Assembly: GCA_948436975.1 (NCBI GenBank)
Contig: CAOJJB010000019.1
Location: forward strand, 1-35,801
Length of the DNA stretch: 35,801 nt
Direction of reading: 5' to 3'
Source: an uncultured Clostridium sp.
GTDB lineage: Bacteria > Bacillota > Clostridia > TANB77 > CAG-508
Shown here: piece by piece, positions 25,308 to 34,680 of the stretch
Numbering within the stretch: the first letter of the stretch is position 1
How the letters are laid out: each line of letters begins with the position of its first letter
Program-made: the position numbers and the translations under genes
The notes under the pieces: generated by a model
The model's input: the letters and a program-made list of their open reading frames with translations, nothing else
Database searches by the model: none
Told to the model about the DNA's origin: nothing

Positions 25308-25511
25308 ATGATAGTAAAACCAACAGTAGCAGAATTATTAGATAAAGTGAATGATAACAGATATTCACTAGTAATAATGACTGCAAAAAGAGCAAGACAA
25401 ATTGCAGATGGAGATATAGTAAGAACAAAAGAAAAGGATAGATCAGTAGTAACTTTAGCAGCTGATGAAATAGCAGAAGGTGTAGTAACAAAATTAAATG
25501 AAGAAGAGTAA
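25308..25511 (+). CDS. rpoZ: RNA polymerase omega subunit
   Basis: A 67-residue omega subunit that binds the beta' subunit and helps assemble RNA polymerase. The family core is visible: LDKVNDNRYSLVIMTAKRAR, QIADG and the C-terminal block EIAEGVV. AGGAGG precedes the ATG. In Bacillus gmk lies between remA and rpoZ; here rpoZ comes first. Confidence 0.9.
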   Translation: MIVKPTVAELLDKVNDNRYSLVIMTAKRARQIADGDIVRTKEKDRSVVTLAADEIAEGVVTKLNEEE

Positions 25512-25534
25512 TTTATAAACGAGAGGTATTTAAT

Positions 25535-26092
25535 ATGTTAGTTATATTATCTGGAGTAGCAGGAGCAGGAAAGGATACAATAAAAAAAGAAATAGTAAAA
25601 AGAATGGAAAATGTAAAATCAATTCCATCTCTTACAACAAGAGATCCAAGAGAAGGAGATATTCCTGGGGAAACATATATTTTTTTATCTAAAGAAGAAT
25701 TTGAAACAAAAATAAAAAATGATGAAATATATGAATATGATATGCATCATAATAATTATTATGGAACTTCTAAAAAAATACTAAATGAAGAATCTAAAAA
25801 TGGAGTTATAATAAAAGATATAGATGTTAATGGCACTGAAATATTAAAAAATACTTTAAAAGATATTAAAATTGTAACTATTTTTTTAAGAGTACCAAAA
25901 GAAGAATTAAGAAAAAGATTAGAGAATAGGATAGACAAGCCATCAGAACAAGAAATAATTCTTCGCCTAAATAGATTTGATTATGAAGAATCTAAAATAG
26001 ATTTTTATGATTATGTTTTAAAAAATGATAATTTGGAAAAGACTCTAAGTATAATTGAAGAAATTATAAAACAAGAAGTTAAAACTGAATAA
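25535..26092 (+). CDS. gmk: Guanylate kinase, slightly divergent
   Basis: Phosphorylates GMP to GDP with ATP; 185 residues. The P loop is GVAGAGKDT rather than the usual GPSGxGKGT, while the GMP-binding block LTTRDPREGDIPGETYIF and NNYYGTSKK and the DVNG loop are standard. GAGGT lies 7 nt before the ATG. It follows rpoZ in the same operon and ends at a terminator. The P-loop change may alter kinetics but keeps the essential Gly-Lys-Asp/Thr framework. Confidence 0.87.
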   Translation: MLVILSGVAGAGKDTIKKEIVKRMENVKSIPSLTTRDPREGDIPGETYIFLSKEEFETKIKNDEIYEYDMHHNNYYGTSKKILNEESKNGVIIKDIDVNGTEILKNTLKDIKIVTIFLRVPKEELRKRLENRIDKPSEQEIILRLNRFDYEESKIDFYDYVLKNDNLEKTLSIIEEIIKQEVKTE

Positions 26093-26103
26093 TATTAAAT
26101 AAA

Positions 26104-26137
26104 GAGCTCCCCAAACCTCTCGGTTTTGGGAGCTTCT
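26104..26137. terminator. Terminator shared by gmk and the opposite orphan gene
   Basis: Near-perfect 13-bp stem AGCTCCCCAAACC (26105-26117) with GGTTTTGGGAGCT (26122-26134), one mismatch, followed by TCTTCC; on the minus strand CTCTTTATTT follows. Confidence 0.8.
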
Positions 26138-26170
26138 TCCAGCACGTTAGCCGACGCTGATGAGCCTGAT

Positions 26171-27052
26171 TTATAAGTTTATCATAAATTTTTGGAATTC
26201 GTCTTTTGGACGAGATTTTAACTTTTCATAAAGATTTGAATTAAAGTCTTTAAAAAACTTCTGTTGTGGAAACCCAGCTGATACGGAGATATTAGATAGA
26301 TTATCCATAGGTACACTGATATTACTTGGTGGTAAAAATATGCTTTGATCGATGCGGAAATGTTCGCTGGTGCAATAAGCTTTGTTAACAAAGAAAAAAC
26401 GGAAATTTCGCCAAATCATTTCTTCTGTAGTCGGTGGTTCATTGAATTTAATGGATTTATCCTCATCTTCTTCTGCAGTCGGTGTTTTTTCACATTCAAT
26501 GGATTTATTATACTCTCGGCAAATCATTTCCATGCCTTTAAGATAGCCATAATTGAAACCCCTCACCAAAAATTTAGCATCACCAAAGTACATGTTAAAA
26601 AAATTTTTGTTTATTTCGTTACATTGTCTTAGGACAAAATAAAACATATCATCGGTTTGATCTTTTGGAACTAAAATTCTATAAAGCTCTGTTTCATATA
26701 TCTTTATTATTACATCAATATATTTCTTGATTGTATCAGTCCATAAATCTAGCGAATCGCATTCCAAGGTATCAGATAATGTACTACATGCTACCTTGAT
26801 AATTCCTAGTGTAAAACCTGTTTCGGTTAAAAATTTATGAAGCTGTTCAGCCCCCATATCTGCATGAATTTTAAGAAGCTGCTTAAAGATATCAATTTCT
26901 TCAATTTTTGTAATGCTTGTTTCATTCTGTTTTTCGATTTGTTTTTTTATGCTGTCTAGCTGTACTTCAGTGCTTTTTAACCGAGAGATTGAAGACTCCA
27001 AAGATTTATTGAATATTGGAGTTTTTTCAGACTTAAACATATGTGTTAACAT
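26171..27052 (-). CDS. Orphan 293-residue protein inserted between gmk and priA
   Basis: I do not recognise a family. Residues 18-50 look like a coiled coil (SSISRLKSTEVQLDSIKKQI). The middle (about 100-180) is helical and Tyr/Phe-rich, with TDTIKKYIDVIIKIYETELY and NFFNMYFGDAKFLVRGF. Residues 184-215 hold two imperfect copies of an acidic unit (KSIECEKTPTAEE and KSIKFNEPPTTEE). No signal peptide or membrane helix is seen. AGGAGG precedes the ATG. Base and codon use are less AT-skewed than in the flanking core genes, and it points against them, so horizontal insertion is likely. It has its own terminator. Confidence 0.75.
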   Translation of the reverse strand: MLTHMFKSEKTPIFNKSLESSISRLKSTEVQLDSIKKQIEKQNETSITKIEEIDIFKQLLKIHADMGAEQLHKFLTETGFTLGIIKVACSTLSDTLECDSLDLWTDTIKKYIDVIIKIYETELYRILVPKDQTDDMFYFVLRQCNEINKNFFNMYFGDAKFLVRGFNYGYLKGMEMICREYNKSIECEKTPTAEEDEDKSIKFNEPPTTEEMIWRNFRFFFVNKAYCTSEHFRIDQSIFLPPSNISVPMDNLSNISVSAGFPQQKFFKDFNSNLYEKLKSRPKDEFQKFMINL

Positions 27053-27344
27053 AAATATCCTCCTTTAATTTTTTTTAAAAAATCAGACTTAAGAAATAGC
27101 TTTATTAAAAAGCACAATTCTTATATGTAGTTACATTAATAATAGTATAACATAATTCTGAATTTAATACAATATAAAAAACAATGCAAAATATTCCAAA
27201 AAGTGCTAAAATATAGAAAAAACTACTTGTACTGTGAATATAAAAAAATTTTTTATATAATATTATGTAAATAAAAATTAAATCTTATTTATTTACTAAA
27301 AATAAAATTTATGCTAGAATATAAAAAGTATAAAAGGAGATAAA
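27053..27344. other. 292-bp intergenic region between the orphan gene and priA
   Basis: No gene is seen. It holds the start region of the minus-strand gene and the priA promoter; otherwise it is plain AT-rich sequence. Confidence 0.5.
27292..27320 (+). promoter_or_regulatory. Extended -10 promoter of priA
   Basis: TG-C-TAGAAT at 27312-27320 with TTTACT (27292-27297) 17 nt upstream. Confidence 0.5.
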
Positions 27345-29576
27345 ATGTTTGCAGAAGTTATAATTAATAGTAATGCTAAAGCTTTAAATAAAATATTTGA
27401 TTATATAGTACCAATAAGTATGGAAAATAATATAAAAATTGGTTCTAGAATTTTTGTACCTTTTGGAAGAGGAAAAAAACTTGAAGATGGTTTTGTTATT
27501 AATTTAAAAGAAAATTCAGAATTTGCAAACAAAGAAATAGAAAAAATAGAAGAAGAAAATAGTTTATCAGAAGAACAAATAATACTTGCAAAATTGATGT
27601 CAAGAAAATATTTTTGTAACATATCAGATTGTATTAAATTAATGTTACCACCAGGAACAGGAGGAAAAGAATTATCAAATAGAGCAAAAGAAAAGACAGG
27701 TAATTTTGTGTTCTTAAAAAAAGAAAAAGAAGAAATTGAATTTTTAATTGAAAATGAAAAAATAAAAAGTGAAAAACATATAAGAGTTTTAAGATTTTTA
27801 GAAGAAAATGATGGTGTATATATAAGTGATTTAGAATTATTAACAGAAGTAAGTAAATCAATATTTAAAACTTTAGAAAAAAACGGATATATAGAAATAG
27901 TGGAAAAACAAATTGAAAGAAATCCATTTATACATAAAAATATAGAAAAAGACAAAGAGAAGATTTTAAATGAAGAACAAAAAAAGTGTTTTGATAGTAT
28001 AAACTTTTGTATAGAAAATGAAGAGTTTTCAAAGCATTTAATATATGGAATAACGGGTTCAGGAAAAACAGAAATATATTTGCAGCTTATACAAAAAGTA
28101 ATAGAAAAAAATAAAACAGCAATTGTATTGGTTCCTGAAATATCACTTACTCCACAAATGGTAGATAGATTTTTAGCTAGATTTGGAAATATAGTAGCAG
28201 TTTTACATAGTAAATTATCAATTGGGGAAAGATATGATGAATGGAAAAAAATAGCTAAAGATGAATGTAAAATAGTTATAGGTGCAAGATCGGCAATATT
28301 TGCACCAGTAAGAAAATTAGGAATAATAATAATAGATGAAGAACATGATATGTCATACAAATCTGATATGGCACCTAGATATAATGCAAAAGATTTAGCA
28401 AAATATATTGCGGAAAAAAACAAATGTCCTTTAGTTTTAGGAAGTGCAACACCTGAAATAAATACAATGTATTTAGCAAAAAATAACGAAATATCTATGT
28501 ACACATTAACAAAAAGAGCAAATAATTCAAAACTTCCAAAAGTAGAAATTGTAGATTTAAGAAATGAGTTAGCAATCGGAAATAGAACTATGCTAAGTTT
28601 TAAATTACAAGATGAAATACAAAGAAATTTAAAAAATAAAAAACAAACAATATTATTTTTAAACAGAAGGGGCTATTCCACTTTTATAATGTGCAGGGAA
28701 TGTGGGTATGTAGCAAAATGCAATAATTGTAATATAAGTTTAACATATCATATGAGTGAAAATAAATTAAAATGCCATTATTGTGGTTTTGAAACATCTG
28801 TTATAAAAGAATGTCCAGAATGCACCAGTAAGAAAGTTAAATATTTTGGAACAGGAACACAAAAACTTGAAGATGAGGTTCATAAATTATATCCTACTGC
28901 TTCAACTATTAGAATGGATATAGATACAGTAAGTAAGAAAAATTCTCATGAAGAAATATTAAATAAATTTAAAAATGAAAAAATGGATATATTAATTGGA
29001 ACTCAAATGGTAGTAAAAGGACATCACTTTCCAAATGTAACTTTAGTAGGAGTAGTTACAGCAGATGGAAGTTTAAACTTAGATGATTATAGAGCTGTTG
29101 AAAAAACATTTCAAACATTAGTACAGGTTTCAGGAAGATCAGGTAGAGAAGAAAATGGAAAAGTTATAATACAAACTTATAATCCAGATCATTATGCAAT
29201 AATTGATGCACAAAAACAAGATTATGACATATTTTATAAACAAGAGATAGAATTAAGAAAAATGTTGAATTATCCACCATTTTGCGATATAATACTAATC
29301 AGATTTACAAGTAAGAATTTACAAGAAATAAAAGCATTTTCAGAAATTGTATATAAAAAAATAAAATCAATAAAAAATCAAAATATAAATATATATAAAC
29401 CAATTCCATCACCAATAGATAAAATAAAAAATAAATATAGATGGAGAATTATATTAAAATGTAAACTTACATCAAAAATATTAGATATAATAAATTATGG
29501 AATACAAGATGAAAAGATAAAAAAAAGTAAAGAAACAACTATTACTGTTGATATAAATCCAAATAGTATGAATTAG
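27345..29576 (+). CDS. priA: Primosomal protein N' (replication restart helicase)
   Basis: A 743-residue superfamily 2 helicase that restarts stalled replication forks. An N-terminal 3'BD domain (about 1-105) leads to Walker A GITGSGKTE at 235 and the DEEH box at 331-334. The zinc-binding cysteines are all present: C450, C453, C459, C462, C477, C480, C490 and C493. Motifs VVKGHHFPNVTLVGVV and VSGRSGR belong to the helicase C lobe. AAGGAG precedes the ATG. It heads the priA-def-fmt operon; coaBC, which often precedes priA, is absent here. Confidence 0.96.
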   Translation: MFAEVIINSNAKALNKIFDYIVPISMENNIKIGSRIFVPFGRGKKLEDGFVINLKENSEFANKEIEKIEEENSLSEEQIILAKLMSRKYFCNISDCIKLMLPPGTGGKELSNRAKEKTGNFVFLKKEKEEIEFLIENEKIKSEKHIRVLRFLEENDGVYISDLELLTEVSKSIFKTLEKNGYIEIVEKQIERNPFIHKNIEKDKEKILNEEQKKCFDSINFCIENEEFSKHLIYGITGSGKTEIYLQLIQKVIEKNKTAIVLVPEISLTPQMVDRFLARFGNIVAVLHSKLSIGERYDEWKKIAKDECKIVIGARSAIFAPVRKLGIIIIDEEHDMSYKSDMAPRYNAKDLAKYIAEKNKCPLVLGSATPEINTMYLAKNNEISMYTLTKRANNSKLPKVEIVDLRNELAIGNRTMLSFKLQDEIQRNLKNKKQTILFLNRRGYSTFIMCRECGYVAKCNNCNISLTYHMSENKLKCHYCGFETSVIKECPECTSKKVKYFGTGTQKLEDEVHKLYPTASTIRMDIDTVSKKNSHEEILNKFKNEKMDILIGTQMVVKGHHFPNVTLVGVVTADGSLNLDDYRAVEKTFQTLVQVSGRSGREENGKVIIQTYNPDHYAIIDAQKQDYDIFYKQEIELRKMLNYPPFCDIILIRFTSKNLQEIKAFSEIVYKKIKSIKNQNINIYKPIPSPIDKIKNKYRWRIILKCKLTSKILDIINYGIQDEKIKKSKETTITVDINPNSMN

Positions 29577-29588
29577 AAAGGAGTAAAA

Positions 29589-30068
29589 ATGGCAATTAGA
29601 AATTTAAGATATGAAAATGATGAAATATTAAAAAAGCGTTCAAGAGAAATAGAAGTTATTGATGAGAAAATAAAAGAACTTGCACAAGATATGATGGAAA
29701 CAATGCATAAATGGGATGGAGTGGGACTTGCTGCTCCACAAGTAGGAGTATTAAAAAGAATAATTGTAATAGATTTATATGAAGAAAATACACAATTTAC
29801 ATTAATAAATCCAATGATCATAAAAGAAAAAGGTACACAAGAGGTTGATGAAGGATGTTTAAGTTTTCCTAATAAATATGGAAAAGTTACAAGACCAAAA
29901 GAAGTAGTAGTTGAAGCATTAGATATAGAAGGTAAAAAAGTAAAAATAAAAGCCAAAGACTTATTAGCACAAGCTTTATGTCATGAAATAGATCACTTAA
30001 ATGGAATAGTATTTACAGAAAAGGTTCATACAGGAACTTTAGAAACAGTAACACCAGAAAATAAATAA
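29589..30068 (+). CDS. def: Peptide deformylase
   Basis: Removes the N-formyl group from nascent proteins. All three metal motifs are present: GVGLAAPQVG (from residue 44), EGCLSFP with the metal cysteine C90, and HEIDH with H132, catalytic E133 and H136. At 159 residues it is the normal bacterial length. AAAGGAG lies 7 nt before the ATG, 12 nt after priA. It works with fmt next door in the N-formylmethionine cycle. Confidence 0.96.
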   Translation: MAIRNLRYENDEILKKRSREIEVIDEKIKELAQDMMETMHKWDGVGLAAPQVGVLKRIIVIDLYEENTQFTLINPMIIKEKGTQEVDEGCLSFPNKYGKVTRPKEVVVEALDIEGKKVKIKAKDLLAQALCHEIDHLNGIVFTEKVHTGTLETVTPENK

Positions 30069-30123
30069 AAAAAGGTTTATAGATTAACCATAAAATCTAA
30101 ATAAATATATTAAGGAAATTTAA

Positions 30124-31089
30124 ATGAAAATTCTTTTTATGGGAACTCCAGATTTTGCAAAAGAATCTTTAGAAAATTTATATAATGAGAAATATGAAAT
30201 ATGTGGAGTAGTTACTACTCCAGATAGACCAGGAGGAAGAGGAATGAAATTAATATCTTCTCCTGTTAAACAATATGCACAAGAAAAACAATTGAAAATT
30301 TTTCAACCAGAAAAAATCACAAATAATAAAGAATTTAAAGATGAAATAAAAAATCTAAAACCAGATTTAGTATGTGTTGTATCCTATGGAGTAATATTAC
30401 CAAAATCGTTTTTAAAAATTCCTAAATTCGGATGTATAAATGTTCATCCATCAATGTTACCAAAATATAGAGGACCAGCACCAATTCAATGGTCGATTTT
30501 AAATGGAGATAAAACAACAGGTGTAACAATAATGTATTTAAATGAGCAAATGGATGCTGGAGATATTATTATGCAAGAAGAAGTAGAAATTGATGATTAT
30601 GAAACAACAGGAGAATTGTGGAATAGATTATCTACTATAGGAGCAAAATTATTAATAAAATCAGTAAGAAAAATAGAAGATGGAACAGTTAGTAGAACTA
30701 AACAATCAGAAGAATTTACAATAGCTCCTATGTTAAACAAAGAAATGTCAAAAATAGATTGGAATTTAAAAACAAGTATAGAAATTAAAAATCTTGTAAG
30801 AGGATTAAATCCTATTATGGGAACATATTCATTTTTAAACGGAAAAAAAGTTAAATTTTGGCGTGTTAAAAATTTAACAAATGACGAATTTAAAAAAATA
30901 TATTCTGATTTTGATATAGATATAGAAAATGGTACTGTATTATTATCAAATGAAAAACAAGGACTGTTTATAAAAGCTAAAAATGGAATAATATCAGTTA
31001 GTGAAATTCAAGGAGAAAATGCTAGAAGGATGAGTATAGGAGATTTTTTAAGAGGAAATCATATAAATATAGGAGATAAATTTGAATAA
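30124..31089 (+). CDS. fmt: Methionyl-tRNA formyltransferase
   Basis: Formylates Met-tRNAi with 10-formyl-tetrahydrofolate; 321 residues. N-terminal catalytic domain: FMGTPDFAKESL, TTPDRPGGRGMKL, NVHPSMLPKYRGPAPIQWSI (containing the catalytic His) and MDAGDII. C-terminal tRNA-binding OB domain from about residue 205. AAGGAA is 6 nt before the ATG. The folate cofactor links it to fhs at the end of the window. Confidence 0.95.
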   Translation: MKILFMGTPDFAKESLENLYNEKYEICGVVTTPDRPGGRGMKLISSPVKQYAQEKQLKIFQPEKITNNKEFKDEIKNLKPDLVCVVSYGVILPKSFLKIPKFGCINVHPSMLPKYRGPAPIQWSILNGDKTTGVTIMYLNEQMDAGDIIMQEEVEIDDYETTGELWNRLSTIGAKLLIKSVRKIEDGTVSRTKQSEEFTIAPMLNKEMSKIDWNLKTSIEIKNLVRGLNPIMGTYSFLNGKKVKFWRVKNLTNDEFKKIYSDFDIDIENGTVLLSNEKQGLFIKAKNGIISVSEIQGENARRMSIGDFLRGNHINIGDKFE

Positions 31090-31122
31090 GTATTTTTATT
31101 TAATTAATTGCAATATTAACTA

Positions 31123-31185
31123 TAGTTAATATAATATTTGATTTTAATAAAAATGCTTGTAAAAAAGTGATTATATTGATATACT
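31123..31185 (+). promoter_or_regulatory. asp23 promoter with a 20-bp palindrome upstream
   Basis: TTGTAA (31157-31162), 17 nt, TATACT (31180-31185), 36 nt before asp23. ATATTAACTATAGTTAATAT at 31123-31142 is a perfect 20-bp palindrome ending 14 nt before the -35, in a typical activator or repressor position. Confidence 0.5.
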
Positions 31186-31221
31186 AATTACATTAAAAAG
31201 AGAAATAAGGAGGATAAAATT

Positions 31222-31644
31222 ATGGAAGAAAATAAAGAAATAGAAGTTAATGATGAAATATCAGTAGAGGGAAATGATACTGTAAAAATAGCTAATGAAG
31301 CTGTTGCAACATATGCAGGAATAGCAGTTTCAGAAGTATCAGGAGTCTATGGAATGGCAGGAGGATTTGCAGGAATAACAGAAGCTATAAGTGGAAAGAA
31401 GAACTTAGCAAAAGGAATAAAAGTAGATGTAGGAGAAAAAGATGCTAGAATAGATGTAAATATAATTGTAGAATATGGAGCAAGAATTCCAGAAGTAGCT
31501 TTTGAAATTCAAACAAGAGTAAAAAAATCTGTTGAAAATATGACAGGACTAAAAGTAGTAGAAGTTAATGTACATGTACAAGGAGTTCATGCAGTAACAG
31601 CAGAAAAAAATCAAGAAAATGAAGTAGAATCAAACGAAGAATAA
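31222..31644 (+). CDS. Asp23/Gls24-family envelope stress protein
   Basis: A 140-residue Asp23/YloU-type protein. The family core is NEAVATYAGIAVSEVSGVYG, then AKGIKVDVGEKDARIDVNII and VKKSVENMTGLKVVEVNVHV. In Staphylococcus Asp23 is anchored to the membrane by AmaP, which is encoded next here. AAGGAGG lies before the ATG, and the gene has its own promoter. The C-terminus is an acidic tail. It heads an asp23-amaP-DUF2273-nusB-xseA operon. Confidence 0.9.
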   Translation: MEENKEIEVNDEISVEGNDTVKIANEAVATYAGIAVSEVSGVYGMAGGFAGITEAISGKKNLAKGIKVDVGEKDARIDVNIIVEYGARIPEVAFEIQTRVKKSVENMTGLKVVEVNVHVQGVHAVTAEKNQENEVESNEE

Positions 31645-31658
31645 AGAAAGGAATAAAT

Positions 31659-32282
31659 ATGAAATTTTTAGATAAATTAGCCTTAAAAATATTTTCTATA
31701 ATAATTTTTATAATAACAATAGCGCTAATATTAATGATTACAGATATTATATCAATAGATATGATATTAGAAAAAATATCAGAAATGTCAATAGGTGAAA
31801 AGGCAATACAAATAACAATAGCGATTATAGCTGTATTGATGCTATTAGCAATAAAAGGATTATTTTTTACAAGCAAATCAGAAGATAATGGAAAAGATGG
31901 AATTGTATTAGAAAATACAAGTGGAAAATTAGTAATTTCAAAAGAAAGTTTAGAAAGTTTAATAGCTAGTGTAATAAAAGAAATTCCAGGTGCAGAAACA
32001 GTTTCAAGTAAAACAATTTTAGATAAAAATAAAAATTTAATTATTTATGTAACAGCAATTGTAAGCAAAGATGTTATGTTAAAAGATATCTCAAATGAAC
32101 TACAATTAAAAATAAAAGAAACAATGAAAAAAACAGCAGATTTAGATGTAAAAGAAGTAAACATAAGGATAAAAAATATTACAACTAAAAAAATAAAAGG
32201 ATTACCAGCTCCAACTAGTGAAAAAAGCACAGAAGAAGATAAAAATAATGATATGGAAAAAGATGTTACAGGAGAGGAGTAG
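31659..32282 (+). CDS. amaP: Alkaline shock membrane anchor protein AmaP
   Basis: A 207-residue protein with two N-terminal membrane helices (about residues 10-30 and 48-68) and a C-terminal Asp23-like domain (about 85-175), ending in a charged tail. This is the architecture of AmaP, which recruits Asp23 to the membrane. AAAGGA lies before the start. The neighbours on both sides fit the role. Confidence 0.85.
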   Translation: MKFLDKLALKIFSIIIFIITIALILMITDIISIDMILEKISEMSIGEKAIQITIAIIAVLMLLAIKGLFFTSKSEDNGKDGIVLENTSGKLVISKESLESLIASVIKEIPGAETVSSKTILDKNKNLIIYVTAIVSKDVMLKDISNELQLKIKETMKKTADLDVKEVNIRIKNITTKKIKGLPAPTSEKSTEEDKNNDMEKDVTGEE

Positions 32283-32286
32283 TTTT

Positions 32287-32508
32287 ATGAAAGATATTAA
32301 TGATGAAAAAGATATATATAAATTTATTTCTAAATATGGAGGAGCTATAATAGGAGGACTAATAGCACTAATACTATGTTTTTCTCAATTATATAAAGTA
32401 TTAGTATGTATAGTTATAATTTTAGTAGGTGTATTTGTAGGAAATTATGTACAAAACAATAAAGCAAATGTGAAGGAAAAATTAAAAGAATTTATAGATA
32501 AATTTTAG
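32287..32508 (+). CDS. DUF2273 small membrane protein
   Basis: A 73-residue protein with two membrane helices joined by a short loop (FISKYGGAIIGGLIALILCF and VLVCIVIILVGVFVGNYV) and a basic C-terminal tail. DUF2273 proteins accompany Asp23/AmaP genes. An in-frame start at 32218 would lie inside amaP; ATG 32287 follows GAGGAG at 7 nt and was chosen. Confidence 0.85.
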   Translation: MKDINDEKDIYKFISKYGGAIIGGLIALILCFSQLYKVLVCIVIILVGVFVGNYVQNNKANVKEKLKEFIDKF

Positions 32509-32517
32509 GAGGAAATA

Positions 32518-32946
32518 ATGCAAAGATCTGCAATGAGAGAATTGGCATTTAAGTTAATTTATGAGATTGAAATTCAAAAAGATAGCGAAGATGACCAACT
32601 TGAAATATTCATAGAAAATAATGAAATAAAAGATCCAAATCTTATAGAATATTTAACAGATATAAAATATGGAATAAAAATAAATTTAGAAGAAATAAAT
32701 ATATTAATAACAAAAAACTTAAAAGAAAATTGGAGTTTAAATAGAATTTCAAAAATTAATTTAAGTCTAATTAAATTAGCAATTTATGAAATGCTATATC
32801 AAAAATTACCTTATAAAATTGCTATAAATGAAGTTGTAGAATTAGCTAAAAAATATGCAGATGAATCTGCCCCTGTTTTTATTAATGGTATTTTAGCCAG
32901 TATAGTTAAAGAAAAAAATTTAAATGGAGAAATAAATGAAAATTAA
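32518..32946 (+). CDS. nusB: Transcription antitermination protein NusB
   Basis: A 142-residue helical protein that with NusE binds boxA RNA during rRNA transcription. Family segments: RSAMRELAFKLIYEIEIQ, NWSLNRISKINLSLIKLAIYE, INEVVELAKKYADE and FINGILASI. AGGAGG precedes the ATG. It overlaps xseA by 11 nt, so the two are translationally coupled. Confidence 0.92.
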   Translation: MQRSAMRELAFKLIYEIEIQKDSEDDQLEIFIENNEIKDPNLIEYLTDIKYGIKINLEEINILITKNLKENWSLNRISKINLSLIKLAIYEMLYQKLPYKIAINEVVELAKKYADESAPVFINGILASIVKEKNLNGEINEN

Positions 32947-34123
32947 TCCTATTTCAGTAGCTGAATTAAATAAATATATTAAAGACAAAGTAGCAAATGA
33001 CGAGTATTTAAATAATGTATTTGTTAAAGGAGAAATTTCAAATTTTAAGCATCATTATACAGGTCATATGTATTTTACGCTTAAAGATGAAACTTCTTTA
33101 ATAAAATGTGTTATGTTTAAATCATCAACTGCTACTTTAAATTTTGTTCCAAAAGATGGTATGAAAGTAATGGTATTAGGAACAGTATCAGTTTTTGAAA
33201 GAGATGGAGTATACCAAATATATTGTAAAGCAATGCAAGAAGATGGAATGGGAAGTCTGTATACAGCATATGAAGAATTAAAAAAGAAATTAGAATTAGA
33301 AGGATTATTTGAAAAAGAACACAAAAAAGCAATTCCATTTATGCCTAAAATAATAGGAGTTTTAACATCGAATACAGGAGCAGTTATAAAAGATATAATA
33401 AATGTATCGACTAGAAGAAATCCAAATGTATATATAAGACTTTTGCCAGTTCCAGTTCAAGGTTCAGGAGCTGGAGAAAAAATATCTAGAGCAATAAAAT
33501 TAATGAATGATAAGAAATTATCAGATGTTATTATTCTAGCAAGAGGTGGAGGATCAATAGAAGATCTTTGGCCATTTAATGAAGAAATTGTAGCAAGAAG
33601 TATTTATGAATCAGAGATTCCTATAATTTCAGCAGTAGGACATGAAACAGATTTCACAATAGCAGATTTTGTAGCAGATTTAAGAGCACCAACACCTTCA
33701 GCAGCAGCTGAACTTGCTGTAACAGATGTATCTGAATTACAATATAATATAAATTTATATGAACGAAGACTGAAAATGGCTTTAAAAAGAAAAACAGAAT
33801 TTATGAGATTAAGATATGAAAAGTGTTTAAACTCTGTAATATATAAAGAGCCATATCAAAAAATTAATGATTATTATATGAGAATAGAAAAAGATATTAA
33901 AACAATTGAGAATTCTATTATAAAAAAAGTAAAAGATTGTAGAATAGACTCTACCAAACTTATAACAAAGTTAGATGCACTAAGTCCATTAAAAACATTA
34001 ACAAGAGGATATTGTGTAACTGAAGTAGATAAAAAAATTGTAACAAAAGTATCAGAATTAAAAAAGGATATGGAAATAACTTTAAAATTCTATGATGGAA
34101 CTACTAAAGCTAAGGTTTTATAG
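32936..34123 (+). CDS. xseA: Exodeoxyribonuclease VII large subunit
   Basis: A 395-residue catalytic subunit degrading single-stranded DNA. The N-terminal OB fold is VKGEISNFKHHYTGHMYFTL; the catalytic domain has ARGGGSIEDLWPFNEE and AVGHETDFTIADFVADLRAP and TPSAAAEL; the C-terminal long coiled coil (about 265-360) binds XseB. The xseB gene lies one gene downstream. Start overlaps the end of nusB. Confidence 0.95.
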   Translation: MKINPISVAELNKYIKDKVANDEYLNNVFVKGEISNFKHHYTGHMYFTLKDETSLIKCVMFKSSTATLNFVPKDGMKVMVLGTVSVFERDGVYQIYCKAMQEDGMGSLYTAYEELKKKLELEGLFEKEHKKAIPFMPKIIGVLTSNTGAVIKDIINVSTRRNPNVYIRLLPVPVQGSGAGEKISRAIKLMNDKKLSDVIILARGGGSIEDLWPFNEEIVARSIYESEIPIISAVGHETDFTIADFVADLRAPTPSAAAELAVTDVSELQYNINLYERRLKMALKRKTEFMRLRYEKCLNSVIYKEPYQKINDYYMRIEKDIKTIENSIIKKVKDCRIDSTKLITKLDALSPLKTLTRGYCVTEVDKKIVTKVSELKKDMEITLKFYDGTTKAKVL

Positions 34124-34164
34124 ATAACCTAAAAATCTAAATACATAAAAGGAAATTAAGAAAT

Positions 34165-34668
34165 ATGAATAAAAAAAGTAAAATAATAATATCAGTTACT
34201 ATAATTATAGCAATTTTAGCATTTTGTGTTTTTGCATATGAAAAAGTAACAAATAAAGAAGATCCAGTTATTTCAGAAAATATTATTCAAGAAGAAACAA
34301 AAATAGAAGAAAATATAGTAGAAAATGAAGTTATAGAAGAAAATATTATAGAAAATACTGTAGAAAAAACAATAGAAGAAAACATAATACCATCAGAAAC
34401 AGTTACTAAACTTCCAGAGCCAACAACAGTTTATCAAAGTCAAGAGGTTTATGAAAGTAATAGTGATATAGGTACAACAGATAAAAAAGAGCAAGCAATA
34501 GAACTTGTAAAACAGACTTGGGGGGAAGATAGTACAGTAACATTTACATGTGATTCTGTAACAACAGAAGGAGAATATATTATAGCAGTAACTTCATTAG
34601 AAACAGCAACAGTAAAAAATTATTTTAGAGTAAATTTAAAAAATAAAACAGTTAATGTAGAATATTAG
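34165..34668 (+). CDS. Membrane-anchored protein with an acidic Glu/Ile/Asn repeat stalk
   Basis: A 167-residue protein: one N-terminal membrane helix (about 7-24), a 60-residue stalk of near-repeats (EENIVENEVIEENIIENTVE and following), and a C-terminal domain of about 65 residues (KEQAIELVKQTWGEDSTVTF) that looks PepSY-like. It is inserted between xseA and xseB and probably cotranscribed; no functional link to exonuclease VII is known. Confidence 0.6.
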   Translation: MNKKSKIIISVTIIIAILAFCVFAYEKVTNKEDPVISENIIQEETKIEENIVENEVIEENIIENTVEKTIEENIIPSETVTKLPEPTTVYQSQEVYESNSDIGTTDKKEQAIELVKQTWGEDSTVTFTCDSVTTEGEYIIAVTSLETATVKNYFRVNLKNKTVNVEY

Positions 34669-34680
34669 AAAGGATTTAAA

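Noticed and set aside
27401-28504. Long minus-strand frame opposite priA
   Set aside because: It is fully antisense to an unambiguous PriA, with no ribosome site and Phe/Ser/Ile-rich composition typical of shadows.
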